Source: Pseudomonadota bacterium (lineage in GTDB: Bacteria > Pseudomonadota > Gammaproteobacteria > Xanthomonadales > Rhodanobacteraceae). From it: a stretch of DNA of 8,037 nucleotides. Position numbers and translations under genes: made by a program. The first letter of the stretch is position 1. Every line of letters begins with the position of its first letter. The stretch is taken from positions 1-8,037 of the forward strand of contig JAEZQS010000288.1 of NCBI GenBank assembly GCA_023412995.1. The letters are read 5' to 3'. This document shows positions 1 to 6,582 of the stretch, one piece after another. The notes beneath the pieces are model-generated. The model worked only from the letters and a program-made list of their open reading frames with translations, was not told the origin of the DNA and made no database searches.

Positions 1-35
1 CCCGCCCCCCGCCCCCCCCCCCCCCCCCCCCCCCC
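1..35. other. Terminal poly-C run, probable assembly artefact
   Basis: The window opens with C-rich sequence broken by single G residues at 4 and 11, followed by an unbroken run of 24 C (12-35). The right end of the window is a run of 24 G, the reverse-complement equivalent. Two-colour Illumina chemistry calls dark cycles as G, and assemblers can extend contig tips into such k-mers, giving poly-G at the 3' end and poly-C at the 5' end. That is the likeliest explanation. I do not treat this as genomic sequence. Confidence 0.8.
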
Positions 36-47
36 GGGTCCGGGCGA

Positions 48-77
48 TTGCGCCTGCGGCGCCTGCGGCGTTACACT
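48..77 (+). promoter_or_regulatory. Candidate sigma-70 promoter of rpoZ
   Basis: TTGCGC (48-53) is separated by 18 bp from TACACT (72-77). The -10 box matches the consensus TATAAT at four of six positions and the -35 box keeps TTG. Transcription would start near 84, giving a leader of about 45 nt before the rpoZ ATG. The bases after the -10 box (GCGCGG) form a very GC-rich discriminator, a feature of promoters that ppGpp inhibits. This is a pattern match by eye in GC-rich DNA without experimental support. Confidence 0.45.
51..68 (+). repeat. Tandem 9-bp direct repeat, two copies
   Basis: The 9-mer CGCCTGCGG occurs twice in direct succession (51-59 and 60-68). It lies inside the spacer of the proposed rpoZ promoter. 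Such short GC repeats can arise by slippage. Two exact copies are visible but no function is shown. One copy fewer would bring the candidate -35 and -10 hexamers too close for a sigma-70 promoter. Confidence 0.6.
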
Positions 78-128
78 GCGCGGCCGTAAAGCCATGAATT
101 GGCTTCCAAAATTTTCCGGAGTAACACG

Positions 129-422
129 ATGGCACGGATCACCGTGGAAGATTGCCTCGAGGTGGTGGACAACCGCTTCGAACTGGTGCTGATGGCGACC
201 AAGCGCGCCCGTCAGCTCTCCAAGGGCGCGACGGCAACGGTCGACGCCGAGAACGACAAGCCGACGGTGCTTGCGCTGCGCGAGATCGCCGGGCGCACGG
301 TCGACCAGCCGATGATCGACGAGATCGACCGCCAGGAGCGCGAGCGCGCCGAACGCGAGGCGCTGGAGTGGGCTGCCGCCGAAGTCGACGATGACCTCGG
401 CAAGGGCGGCGACGACCTCTGA
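129..422 (+). CDS. rpoZ: RNA polymerase omega subunit
   Basis: The 97-residue product is the omega subunit, a small cytoplasmic protein that binds the beta' C-terminus, helps core RNA polymerase assemble and contributes to one ppGpp binding site (site 1). The N-terminus MARITVEDCLEVVDNRFELV and the following VLMATKRARQLSKGA match the omega signature, as does NDKPTVLALREIAGR in the middle. The tail is charged (ERERAEREALEWAAAEVDDD), as in other omegas. The length is close to the 91 residues of E. coli omega. I chose the ATG at 129 because GGAG (118-121) lies 7 nt upstream and the protein then begins with the conserved MARxTV; an in-frame TTG at 99 would add ten unconserved residues. It lies 61 bp upstream of spoT and is probably co-transcribed with it. 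The gmk gene that often precedes rpoZ in gammaproteobacteria is not in the window. Confidence 0.97.
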   Translation: MARITVEDCLEVVDNRFELVLMATKRARQLSKGATATVDAENDKPTVLALREIAGRTVDQPMIDEIDRQERERAEREALEWAAAEVDDDLGKGGDDL

Positions 423-465
423 TGTGCCCGCGCCGGCACGGGTGGCGTGACACGGCGGCCTGAGC

Positions 466-481
466 GGCCGCCGCGGCGGCC
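466..481. repeat. 16-bp perfect palindrome before the spoT start
   Basis: GGCCGCCGCGGCGGCC is its own reverse complement over all 16 bases. It ends two bases before the first spoT ATG (484), exactly where a Shine-Dalgarno sequence would be expected. As RNA it could fold into a 6-bp all-GC stem with a CGCG loop. It could be a translation-limiting hairpin, a protein binding site, or chance in GC-rich DNA; I cannot distinguish these. Confidence 0.55.
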
Positions 482-483
482 CC

Positions 484-2658
484 ATGGCCATGAGCTCGCG
501 CCGCCAGGGACCGGCCACCTCCGCGGCGGAACCGCCGCTGCCGACGGACATGCGCGCGCTGGAACAGCAGCTCGCGAGCTACCTGCCGCCGGAGCAGGTC
601 GCACGCGTCCACCGCGCGTATGAAGTCGGCGCGCTGGCCCATGCCGGCCAGACCCGGCGCAGCGGCGAGCCCTACATCACCCATCCGGTAGCGGTCGCCG
701 GCATCCTGGCCGAACTCGGCATGGATGCCGAGACAATCATCGCCGCGATCCTGCACGACACGCTGGAAGACACCGGCCTTGGCCCGGCGCAGATCATCGC
801 CGAGTTCGGCGACACCGTGATGGAACTGGTGGACGGCGTCACCAAGCTCGACAAGGTGCGCTTCCGCAGCCGCCAGGAGGCGGCGGCGGAGAGCTTCCGC
901 AAGATGCTGCTGGCGATGGCGCGCGACCTGCGCGTCATCCTGATCAAGCTGGCCGACCGCCTGCACAACATGCGCACGCTCGGCGCGATGGAGCCCGAGG
1001 CGCGCCGCCGCATCGCGCGCGAGACGCTGGAGATCTACGCGCCCATCGCGCAGCGGCTGGGCATGAACCGGTTCAAGTCCGAGTTGCAGGACCTCGGTTT
1101 CCGCGCCCTGCATCCCGATCGCCACCGCGTGATCACCGCGCGCATCCGCGCCGTGCTCGGCAACCGGCGCGAGGCGATGCTGCGGATCGAGGAGGCGCTC
1201 AACGCCCGCCTCGAGGCCGAGCACATCCCGCACCGGGCGATGAGCCGGATCAAGTCGCCCTACAGCATCTATTCGAAGATGCGCGCCGAGCACAAGTCCT
1301 TCGCCCAGGTGATGGATGTGTACGGCTTCCGCGTGGTGGTGGAGGACGTCGCCCACTGCTACCAGGCGCTGGGCGCCGTGCACGGCCTGTACAAGCCGCT
1401 GGACGGACGCTTCCGCGACTTCATCGCGATCCCCAAGGTCAACGGCTACCAGTCGCTGCACACGGTGCTGTTCGGCCCGTTCGGCGCGCCGATCGAGATC
1501 CAGATCCGCACCGAGGAAATGGACACCGTGGCCGAACGCGGCGTCGCCGCGCACTGGATCTACAAGACCGACTCGACACCCGCCAACAGCGCGCAGACGC
1601 GCGCGCGCGAGTGGCTGTCGAGCCTGGTCGACCGCCAGACGGGCGTGCCCTCGTCGCTCGAGTTCATCGAGAACGTGAAGGTCGACCTCTTCCCCGACGA
1701 GGTCTACCTGTTCACCCCCAAGGGCCAGATCCTCGCGTTGCCGCGCAGCGCCACGGCGCTGGATTTCGCCTATTTCGTCCACACCGACGTCGGCGACCAC
1801 GCCGTCGCCGCGCGCGTCGACCGCAAGTTGGTGCCGCTGCGCACACCGCTGGTGAGCGGGCAGACGGTCGAGATCGTCACCGCGCCTTCGGCCGCGCCCA
1901 GCCCGCAGTGGCTGGACTGGGTGGTTTCTGGGCGCGCCCGCACCGCCATCCGCCACCACCTCAAGCGCCTGCAGCACGAGGACGCGGTGGATTTCGGCCA
2001 CCGCATGCTCGACCGCGCCCTCGATGCGCTCGGCGCCTCGCTCGAAGGCGTGCCGCCGGCCGTGCTCGAGCGCTACCTCGCCGAGCAGAAGTTCCGCCGC
2101 CTGGAAGAGCTGCTGGCCGACATCGCGCTCGGCAACCGCGTCGCCGAAACCGTGGCGCTGGCGCTGCTGGCCGCGCAGGGCGACCAGCCGCACGTGTCGC
2201 GCCAGCACAGCAGCGAGAAGATCCTCATCAGCGGCGCCGAACGCGGCGTGCTGAGCTTCGGCAACTGCTGCCACCCGGTGCCGGGCGACGACATCTTCGG
2301 CTACCTCTCGGCCGGCAAGGGCATCGTCGTGCACCGGATGGAGTGCCCCAACGCGGCGGAGCTGCGCAAGTCGCCCGAGCGCTGCATCGGCATCGCCTGG
2401 GACAAGGACGTGCAGGGCGACTACAAGGTGGAACTGCGCATCGAGGTGGCGAACAAGCCCGGCGTGCTGGCGCAGGTCGCCGCCGCGATCGCCGAGGCCG
2501 GGTCGAACATCGAGAACGTCGAATACAAGGAACGCGACCTCACCACCGCGACCATGCTGTTCACGATCGAGGTCTCCAACCGCAAGCACCTCGCCGACGT
2601 CATCCGCCGCGTGCGCCGCCTGCAGGTGGTCACGGCGGTGCGCCGGCATCCCGTGTGA
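484..2658 (+). CDS. spoT: Bifunctional (p)ppGpp synthetase/hydrolase SpoT (RSH family)
   Basis: This 724-residue RelA/SpoT homologue makes and degrades the alarmone (p)ppGpp in the cytoplasm. The HD hydrolase domain (about 45-180) keeps the metal ligands H67, H91, D92 and D158 and the catalytic pair E95/D96 (HDTLED). The synthetase domain (about 235-360) keeps D278 (MDVYGFR) and E338 (IEIQIRTEEMD), corresponding to the catalytic Asp and Glu of Rel enzymes. Its charged motif is RFRD (309-312), close to the RxKD of bifunctional enzymes and unlike the ExDD of RelA. Next come a TGS domain (about 400-465), a helical region, the conserved CCHPVPGD zinc-finger-like segment (C595, C596, C621) and a C-terminal ACT domain (about 648-722). 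All residues for both activities are present, so I infer a bifunctional enzyme. The start is uncertain: neither ATG 484 nor ATG 490 has a visible Shine-Dalgarno, and ATG 550 would still precede the conserved region. Confidence 0.97.
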   Translation: MAMSSRRQGPATSAAEPPLPTDMRALEQQLASYLPPEQVARVHRAYEVGALAHAGQTRRSGEPYITHPVAVAGILAELGMDAETIIAAILHDTLEDTGLGPAQIIAEFGDTVMELVDGVTKLDKVRFRSRQEAAAESFRKMLLAMARDLRVILIKLADRLHNMRTLGAMEPEARRRIARETLEIYAPIAQRLGMNRFKSELQDLGFRALHPDRHRVITARIRAVLGNRREAMLRIEEALNARLEAEHIPHRAMSRIKSPYSIYSKMRAEHKSFAQVMDVYGFRVVVEDVAHCYQALGAVHGLYKPLDGRFRDFIAIPKVNGYQSLHTVLFGPFGAPIEIQIRTEEMDTVAERGVAAHWIYKTDSTPANSAQTRAREWLSSLVDRQTGVPSSLEFIENVKVDLFPDEVYLFTPKGQILALPRSATALDFAYFVHTDVGDHAVAARVDRKLVPLRTPLVSGQTVEIVTAPSAAPSPQWLDWVVSGRARTAIRHHLKRLQHEDAVDFGHRMLDRALDALGASLEGVPPAVLERYLAEQKFRRLEELLADIALGNRVAETVALALLAAQGDQPHVSRQHSSEKILISGAERGVLSFGNCCHPVPGDDIFGYLSAGKGIVVHRMECPNAAELRKSPERCIGIAWDKDVQGDYKVELRIEVANKPGVLAQVAAAIAEAGSNIENVEYKERDLTTATMLFTIEVSNRKHLADVIRRVRRLQVVTAVRRHPV

Positions 2659-2687
2659 GGCGAGGGGGGCGAGGCGCGGGGACGGGG
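2659..2687 (+). other. G-tract cluster after spoT, possible G-quadruplex
   Basis: Directly after the spoT stop codon the + strand carries GG, a G6 run (2664-2669), GG, G4 (2678-2681) and G4 (2684-2687), separated by two or three bases. This could support a two-quartet G-quadruplex in the mRNA between spoT and ridA. A three-quartet form is less likely because only three tracts have at least three G. It may simply reflect the base composition. No U-rich tract follows, so it is not an intrinsic terminator. Confidence 0.3.
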
Positions 2688-2693
2688 TGCGGC

Positions 2694-2722
2694 TTCGCGC
2701 AGGGCGCGGCAGCGCCTACCAT
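2694..2722 (+). promoter_or_regulatory. Weak candidate promoter for ridA
   Basis: TACCAT (2717-2722) matches the -10 consensus at four of six positions and lies 27 nt before the ridA ATG. TTCGCG (2694-2699) is 17 bp upstream but a poor -35 box. A small inverted repeat, GGCGC/GCGCC with a 4-base loop (2703-2716), sits between them. ridA could equally be read through from spoT. Confidence 0.25.
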
Positions 2723-2748
2723 GGGCCTTTCGCCACCGAGGACGCGCC

Positions 2749-3135
2749 ATGCCCCACACCATCATCCACACCGACCGCGCGCCGCAGGCCATCGGGCCCT
2801 ATTCGCAGGCGGTGCGTGCCGGCAACACGATCTACCTCTCCGGCCAGACCCCGCTCGACCCCGCCACCGGTGAACTGGTCGAAGGCGACATCGCCGCGCA
2901 GGCGCGGCGTGTCTTCGACAACCTGCAGGCGGTGTGCGAGGCCGCGGGCAGTTCCTTCGCCGACATCGTGCGCGTCGGCATCTATCTCACCGACCTCGCG
3001 AACTTCGCCGCGGTCAACGGCGTGATGAAGGAGTACTTCCGCCAGCCGTACCCCGCCCGCTCCACCATCGGCGTGCGCGAACTCCCGCGCGGCGCCCAGG
3101 TCGAGGTCGACGCGATCCTGGTCCTGCCGGGCTGA
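2749..3135 (+). CDS. ridA: RidA family 2-iminobutanoate/2-iminopropanoate deaminase
   Basis: The 128-residue product belongs to the YjgF/YER057c/UK114 family. RidA is a cytoplasmic homotrimer that hydrolyses reactive enamine/imine intermediates released by PLP-dependent threonine and serine dehydratases, preventing 2-aminoacrylate damage. The N-terminal APQAIGPYSQAV (11-22), YLSGQTPLDP (29-38) and the C-terminal PARSTIGV (102-109) are signature segments. R104 corresponds to the essential Arg105 of E. coli RidA, which separates true RidA from many Rid paralogues. Y18 and E119 occupy other active-site positions. GAGGA (2738-2742) lies 6 nt before the ATG and supports this start. The gene follows spoT after 90 bp; spoT-ridA neighbourhoods recur in gammaproteobacteria, often with recG next, but recG is not the next gene here. 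The family and active site are clear; the physiological substrate range is inferred. Confidence 0.95.
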   Translation: MPHTIIHTDRAPQAIGPYSQAVRAGNTIYLSGQTPLDPATGELVEGDIAAQARRVFDNLQAVCEAAGSSFADIVRVGIYLTDLANFAAVNGVMKEYFRQPYPARSTIGVRELPRGAQVEVDAILVLPG

Positions 3136-3199
3136 CGGCCGCGGCGATTGCCCGCGCGCCGGCGGCGTGGCAACGTAGCCGCACGGCAAGGGGATGCCC

Positions 3200-3769
3200 G
3201 TGGCGGATATCACCGAACTCATCGGCAAGGCGCGCAGCGGCGACAAGGCGGCGGGGGAGCGCTTGTTCGCCACCCTCTACGACGAGCTGCATCGCCTGGC
3301 CGGCGGCCAGCTGCGCGGCGACGACGCCATGCGCGCCACCTCGCTGGTGCACGAGGCCTACCTCAAGCTGGCCCAGCATGGCGCGATCGAAGCCAACGAC
3401 CGCGGCCACTACTTCGCCATCGCCGCACGCGTGATGCGCCAGATCGTCATCGACCACGTGCGCTCGCGCGCAGCCCTGCGGCGCGGCGGCGACCTGCATT
3501 TCGCACCGCTCGACACCTCGGCCATGCAGGCGGTCGCCGCCGAGCGGGGCGAGGACGTCCTGGCGCTCGATGCCGCCCTCGGACGGCTGGCCGAGGTCGA
3601 GCCGCAGCTCGCGTCGCTGGTCGAGCTGCGCTTTTACGGCGGACTGGAACTGGCGGCGATCGCCGACGTGCACGAGCGCTCGGAGCGGTCGCTGAAGCGC
3701 GACTGGCGCCGCGCGCGGGCCTTCCTGCAGCGCGAGATGGCGGGGGGCGGGGATGTCGAAACGGGCTGA
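3200..3769 (+). CDS. ECF RNA polymerase sigma factor, kinase-linked type (ECF43/TIGR02999-like)
   Basis: This 190-residue protein is an alternative sigma factor with only regions 2 and 4. Numbered from the GTG, region 2 spans about 6-92 and includes ATSLVHEAYLKLA (46-58) and HYFAIAARVMRQIVIDHVRS (70-89), both typical of the sigma-70 ECF/TIGR02999 family. Region 4 (about 128-178) contains LVELRFYGGLELAAIADV and the helix-turn-helix end SERSLKRDWRRARAFL. Classic ECF factors have acidic residues before LV(Q/H)E; here the residues are AMRATS, with Thr47 at the position phosphorylated in EcfP and EcfK. No anti-sigma gene adjoins; instead a kinase gene overlaps its 3' end by 17 nt. The GTG is preferred because AAGGGG (3188-3193) lies 6 nt upstream of it but abuts the ATG at 3194, which would add two residues. 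Target promoters are unknown. Confidence 0.93.
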   Translation: MADITELIGKARSGDKAAGERLFATLYDELHRLAGGQLRGDDAMRATSLVHEAYLKLAQHGAIEANDRGHYFAIAARVMRQIVIDHVRSRAALRRGGDLHFAPLDTSAMQAVAAERGEDVLALDAALGRLAEVEPQLASLVELRFYGGLELAAIADVHERSERSLKRDWRRARAFLQREMAGGGDVETG

Positions 3770-6524
3770 GCGCTGGGTTCGCGTCGCGGCCCTGTTCGAC
3801 GAGGTCGTCGACCTCGCGCCGGCCGAGCGCGAGGCGCGCCTGGCGGCCATCGATGCCGGGGACGCCATGCTCGGGCGTGAACTGCGCGAGCTGCTCGCCG
3901 CCGACGCCAGCGACGCCGGGCTGCTCGATGGCGGCATCGGCGCAGCGGTGCCGGAACTGCTGGAGGACGACGCACCGGCCGATCGCCAGGCCGGGCCCTG
4001 GCGCCTGCTCCGTCGCATTGGCGAAGGCGGCATGGGCGTGGTGTGGCTGGCCGAGCGCACCGACGGCGCCTACGAGCGCCAGGTCGCGGTGAAGCTGCTC
4101 AAGCGCGGCATGGACAGCCACGCCATCCTGCGCCGCTTCCTGCAGGAACGACGCATCCTCGCCCGCCTGCAGCACGAGCACATCGTGCGCCTGATCGACG
4201 GCGGCATGAGCGCCGACGGCCGGCCGTACTACGCGATGGAATACGTGGAAGGGGAGCCGATCACCCGCCACGCGGCGCGCCACCGGCTGGACGTGCGCGC
4301 ACGCGTGGAGCTGCTGGTCAAGGTGGCGCGCGCGGTGGCGCACGCGCACACGCAGCTCATCGTCCATCGCGACCTCAAACCCTCCAACGTGCTGGTCGAT
4401 GGCGCCGGCGAACCGCGCGTGCTGGATTTCGGCATCGCCAAGCTGATCGAGGAAAGCGGCGAGCAGACCATCACCGGCACCGGCCTGCGCGTGCTCTCGC
4501 CGGCGTACGCGGCGCCCGAGCAGGTGCTGGGGGAACCGGTCGGCACGCCGACCGACGTCTATGCACTCGGCCTGATGCTGTGCGAGCTCCTCACCGGCGC
4601 CTTGCCGCAGCACCGGCGCTCGGCCAGCCCGCTCGAGCTGGCGCGCGAGGTGGCCGGCGAAGAGCCGCTGCGCGCCAGCGCGCTCCTTCTGCAGCAGCCG
4701 CGCGAAGCGGTCGAGGCCACGTGGGGCACGCAGGCGGATGCGCGCACGCTCGCGCGCGTGTTCGCCGGCGACATCGACCTGATCATCGCCACGGCGCTGC
4801 AGCGCGAGCCGGCGCGACGCTATCCAACCGTCATGGCGTTTGCCGGCGACCTCATGCGCTGGCTGCAGCAGCGGCCGATCACGGCACGCGGCGACTCGCG
4901 CTCCTACCGGCTGGCGCGGTTCGTCCGTCGCAACCGCGCCGGGGTCGCGGCGGCGTTGCTGGCTTCGCTGTCCCTGATGATCGGCCTCGGCGTCGCCTTG
5001 TGGCAAGCCGACCAGGCACAGCGGCACGCGCGGGTGGCGGAACGCCAGGCGCAGCGCGCCGAACGCGTGAAGGCGTTCCTGGTCGGCATCTTCCGGCAGA
5101 ACGATCCCGCCAACGCACGCGGCAGCGGTCTCTCCGCCGCCGAACTGCTGCGGCGCAGCCGCGCCGGCCTCGACACCGCACTGGCGCAGGATCCGGAAAC
5201 CCATGCCGAGCTGCTGCTGGCGATCGCGGAAATCCAGCTGCACCTGGGCGAGTACGCCGACGGCCTGGCCAATGCCGAACGCGCGCTACCGGTGCTCGAA
5301 AGCCGACTTCCGCCGACCGACGTACGCCTCGCCGGTGCCTACCGGGTGCGCGGCGAACTCAACGAACGCGCCGAACGCGTGCACGAGGCCGAGGCAGACC
5401 TGCGCCGCTCCAACGCCATCCTTGCCACCGACCCGCAGGCGAACGCGGAGGCGCTCGACGAGGGAACCCGTGCCCTCGCCTACGTCATTAACGTCACGCG
5501 CTCGCCGCAGGAGGCCAGCGCATTGCAGCGCGAGGTACTCGCCCGCGTGCGCGCGCGCCTCGGCGATGCGAGCCCGCGGGTAGCCGATCACCGCCTGTCC
5601 CTTGCGCTGCTGCTGGAGGAGGCGGGAGAGTACAGGGAGGCGGAGCAGCAGTACGGCCTCGGCCTGCCGGTCCTTTCACGCGCCAACGGCGAGCTCGATC
5701 CCAAGGTCTGCGAAGCGCGCTCCAACTATGCCGGCCTGCTCGATCGCCTGGGTCGCAGCGACGAGGCGCTGCCGCATTTCGCCCATGCACTCGACTGCCG
5801 GCGCCGCCTGTATGGCGCCGACTCGGTCGTGTACGGCAGCACGCTGTTCTCGCGCGGCATCCTGATGCTGGGCCTCCATCGGGCGGCCGAGGCTGAAACG
5901 GATTTCCGCACCGCGCTCGGCATCTTCACCGCGCGTGCCGACGACTACAGCGCCGCCCACGCCCGCCGGTACCTGGGCCGGTCATTGCTCGACCTCGGGC
6001 GCCCGCAGGAAGCGGCACGCGAGCTGGCCGAATCCGAGCGCCTGTACCGGCTCGTGGACCTGCCCAGGGACAGCCAGCGCTGGCGCGCCCGGGCCGATTA
6101 CGGCTATGCACTGTTCCGCGGCGGCGACGCGGCGGGCGGACGCGCCGCGATCGAGCGGGCACTGGCCGGCCTCGCCGAGGTGCTGCCCGGGAGCGATGCG
6201 CCCGAATACATGTTGCCGCTGCGCAGCCTTGGCGAGGTCGCGCGCGCGCAGGGCGATCTGAAAGGGGCACTGCAGGCGCACCGGCGCTGGCGCGAACTCG
6301 CGGTGAGGTTGTACGGCGCCGACTCGCGCGCGGCGTGGGAGGCGGCGTACGAACTCAGCCTCGACCTCGCCGCGGGCGGGCAGGCCGGGCAGGTGGCCGA
6401 AGCGGCCGCCTTGATCGAGGAAGCCCTCGCGCAGGCGCGTGCCGCCGGCGGGCCCGAGGTGGCCGACTACGAGAAGGCACGCGAGCGCATCGTCGCGCTC
6501 GGCAGGTCCGCGCCCGCCACCTAG
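3753..6524 (+). CDS. Transmembrane Ser/Thr protein kinase with C-terminal TPR repeats (PknS/PknT-like)
   Basis: The 923-residue product has an N-terminal helical segment (about 1-78) and a Hanks-type kinase domain (about 83-370). The kinase has the glycine loop GEGGMG (90-95), lysine K114, alpha-C E132, HRDLKPSN (205-212), DFG (225-227), APE (254-256) and D268, so it looks catalytically active. The activation loop offers T239, T241, T243 and S249 as autophosphorylation candidates. A basic stretch (RLARFVRRNR) precedes one membrane helix (about 396-416), putting the kinase in the cytoplasm and the rest in the periplasm. Residues about 485-900 hold about nine TPR-like helical pairs, for example at 609-646 and 651-688. 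The start overlaps the sigma gene by 17 nt with a G-rich Shine-Dalgarno-like stretch before it, suggesting translational coupling. By analogy with EcfK/PknS and EcfP/PknT it probably phosphorylates and activates that sigma factor. The ligand sensed by the TPR region is unknown. Confidence 0.93.
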   Translation: MSKRAERWVRVAALFDEVVDLAPAEREARLAAIDAGDAMLGRELRELLAADASDAGLLDGGIGAAVPELLEDDAPADRQAGPWRLLRRIGEGGMGVVWLAERTDGAYERQVAVKLLKRGMDSHAILRRFLQERRILARLQHEHIVRLIDGGMSADGRPYYAMEYVEGEPITRHAARHRLDVRARVELLVKVARAVAHAHTQLIVHRDLKPSNVLVDGAGEPRVLDFGIAKLIEESGEQTITGTGLRVLSPAYAAPEQVLGEPVGTPTDVYALGLMLCELLTGALPQHRRSASPLELAREVAGEEPLRASALLLQQPREAVEATWGTQADARTLARVFAGDIDLIIATALQREPARRYPTVMAFAGDLMRWLQQRPITARGDSRSYRLARFVRRNRAGVAAALLASLSLMIGLGVALWQADQAQRHARVAERQAQRAERVKAFLVGIFRQNDPANARGSGLSAAELLRRSRAGLDTALAQDPETHAELLLAIAEIQLHLGEYADGLANAERALPVLESRLPPTDVRLAGAYRVRGELNERAERVHEAEADLRRSNAILATDPQANAEALDEGTRALAYVINVTRSPQEASALQREVLARVRARLGDASPRVADHRLSLALLLEEAGEYREAEQQYGLGLPVLSRANGELDPKVCEARSNYAGLLDRLGRSDEALPHFAHALDCRRRLYGADSVVYGSTLFSRGILMLGLHRAAEAETDFRTALGIFTARADDYSAAHARRYLGRSLLDLGRPQEAARELAESERLYRLVDLPRDSQRWRARADYGYALFRGGDAAGGRAAIERALAGLAEVLPGSDAPEYMLPLRSLGEVARAQGDLKGALQAHRRWRELAVRLYGADSRAAWEAAYELSLDLAAGGQAGQVAEAAALIEEALAQARAAGGPEVADYEKARERIVALGRSAPAT

Positions 6525-6572
6525 TGCCGGGTCGGACGATGGACCCTGCGCGTGCGCTCATGGCGGGTTAAC

Positions 6573-6582
6573 GCCTGCAGGC
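6573..6582. repeat. 10-bp palindrome in the kinase-dehydrogenase gap
   Basis: GCCTGCAGGC is a perfect palindrome one base upstream of the longer inverted repeat at 6583-6615; both share the TGCAG core. The shared core in two neighbouring dyads may hint at a protein binding region, but a 10-bp palindrome alone is weak evidence. Confidence 0.35.

Noticed and set aside
1..35. Poly-C tract as a phase-variable homopolymer controlling rpoZ
   Set aside because: It lies at the extreme contig end and is mirrored by poly-G of equal length at the other end, so an artefact is far more likely.
99..128. TTG start giving omega ten extra N-terminal residues
   Set aside because: The ATG at 129 has GGAG at correct spacing and gives the conserved MARxTV start; the extra residues are not omega-like.
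139..2649. 836-codon minus-strand open frame opposite rpoZ and spoT
   Set aside because: It runs antisense to two clearly identified genes, is rich in Arg, His and Ala with no recognisable domain, and is what GC-rich codon bias produces on the opposite strand.
1611..2873. 420-codon + strand frame overlapping the spoT end and ridA start
   Set aside because: Its translation is Arg/Pro/Gly-rich low-complexity sequence, whereas the other frames there encode the TGS and ACT domains of SpoT and the RidA N-terminus.
3136..3199. Promoter for the sigma/kinase cassette
   Set aside because: No pair of -35/-10 hexamers with acceptable spacing and no convincing ECF-type motif could be found by eye; TTGCCC at 3148 lacks a partner at 16-18 bp.
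3447..5243. 598-codon minus-strand open frame opposite the sigma factor and kinase genes
   Set aside because: It has shadow composition without domain motifs, and the + strand frames there encode conserved sigma and kinase motifs.
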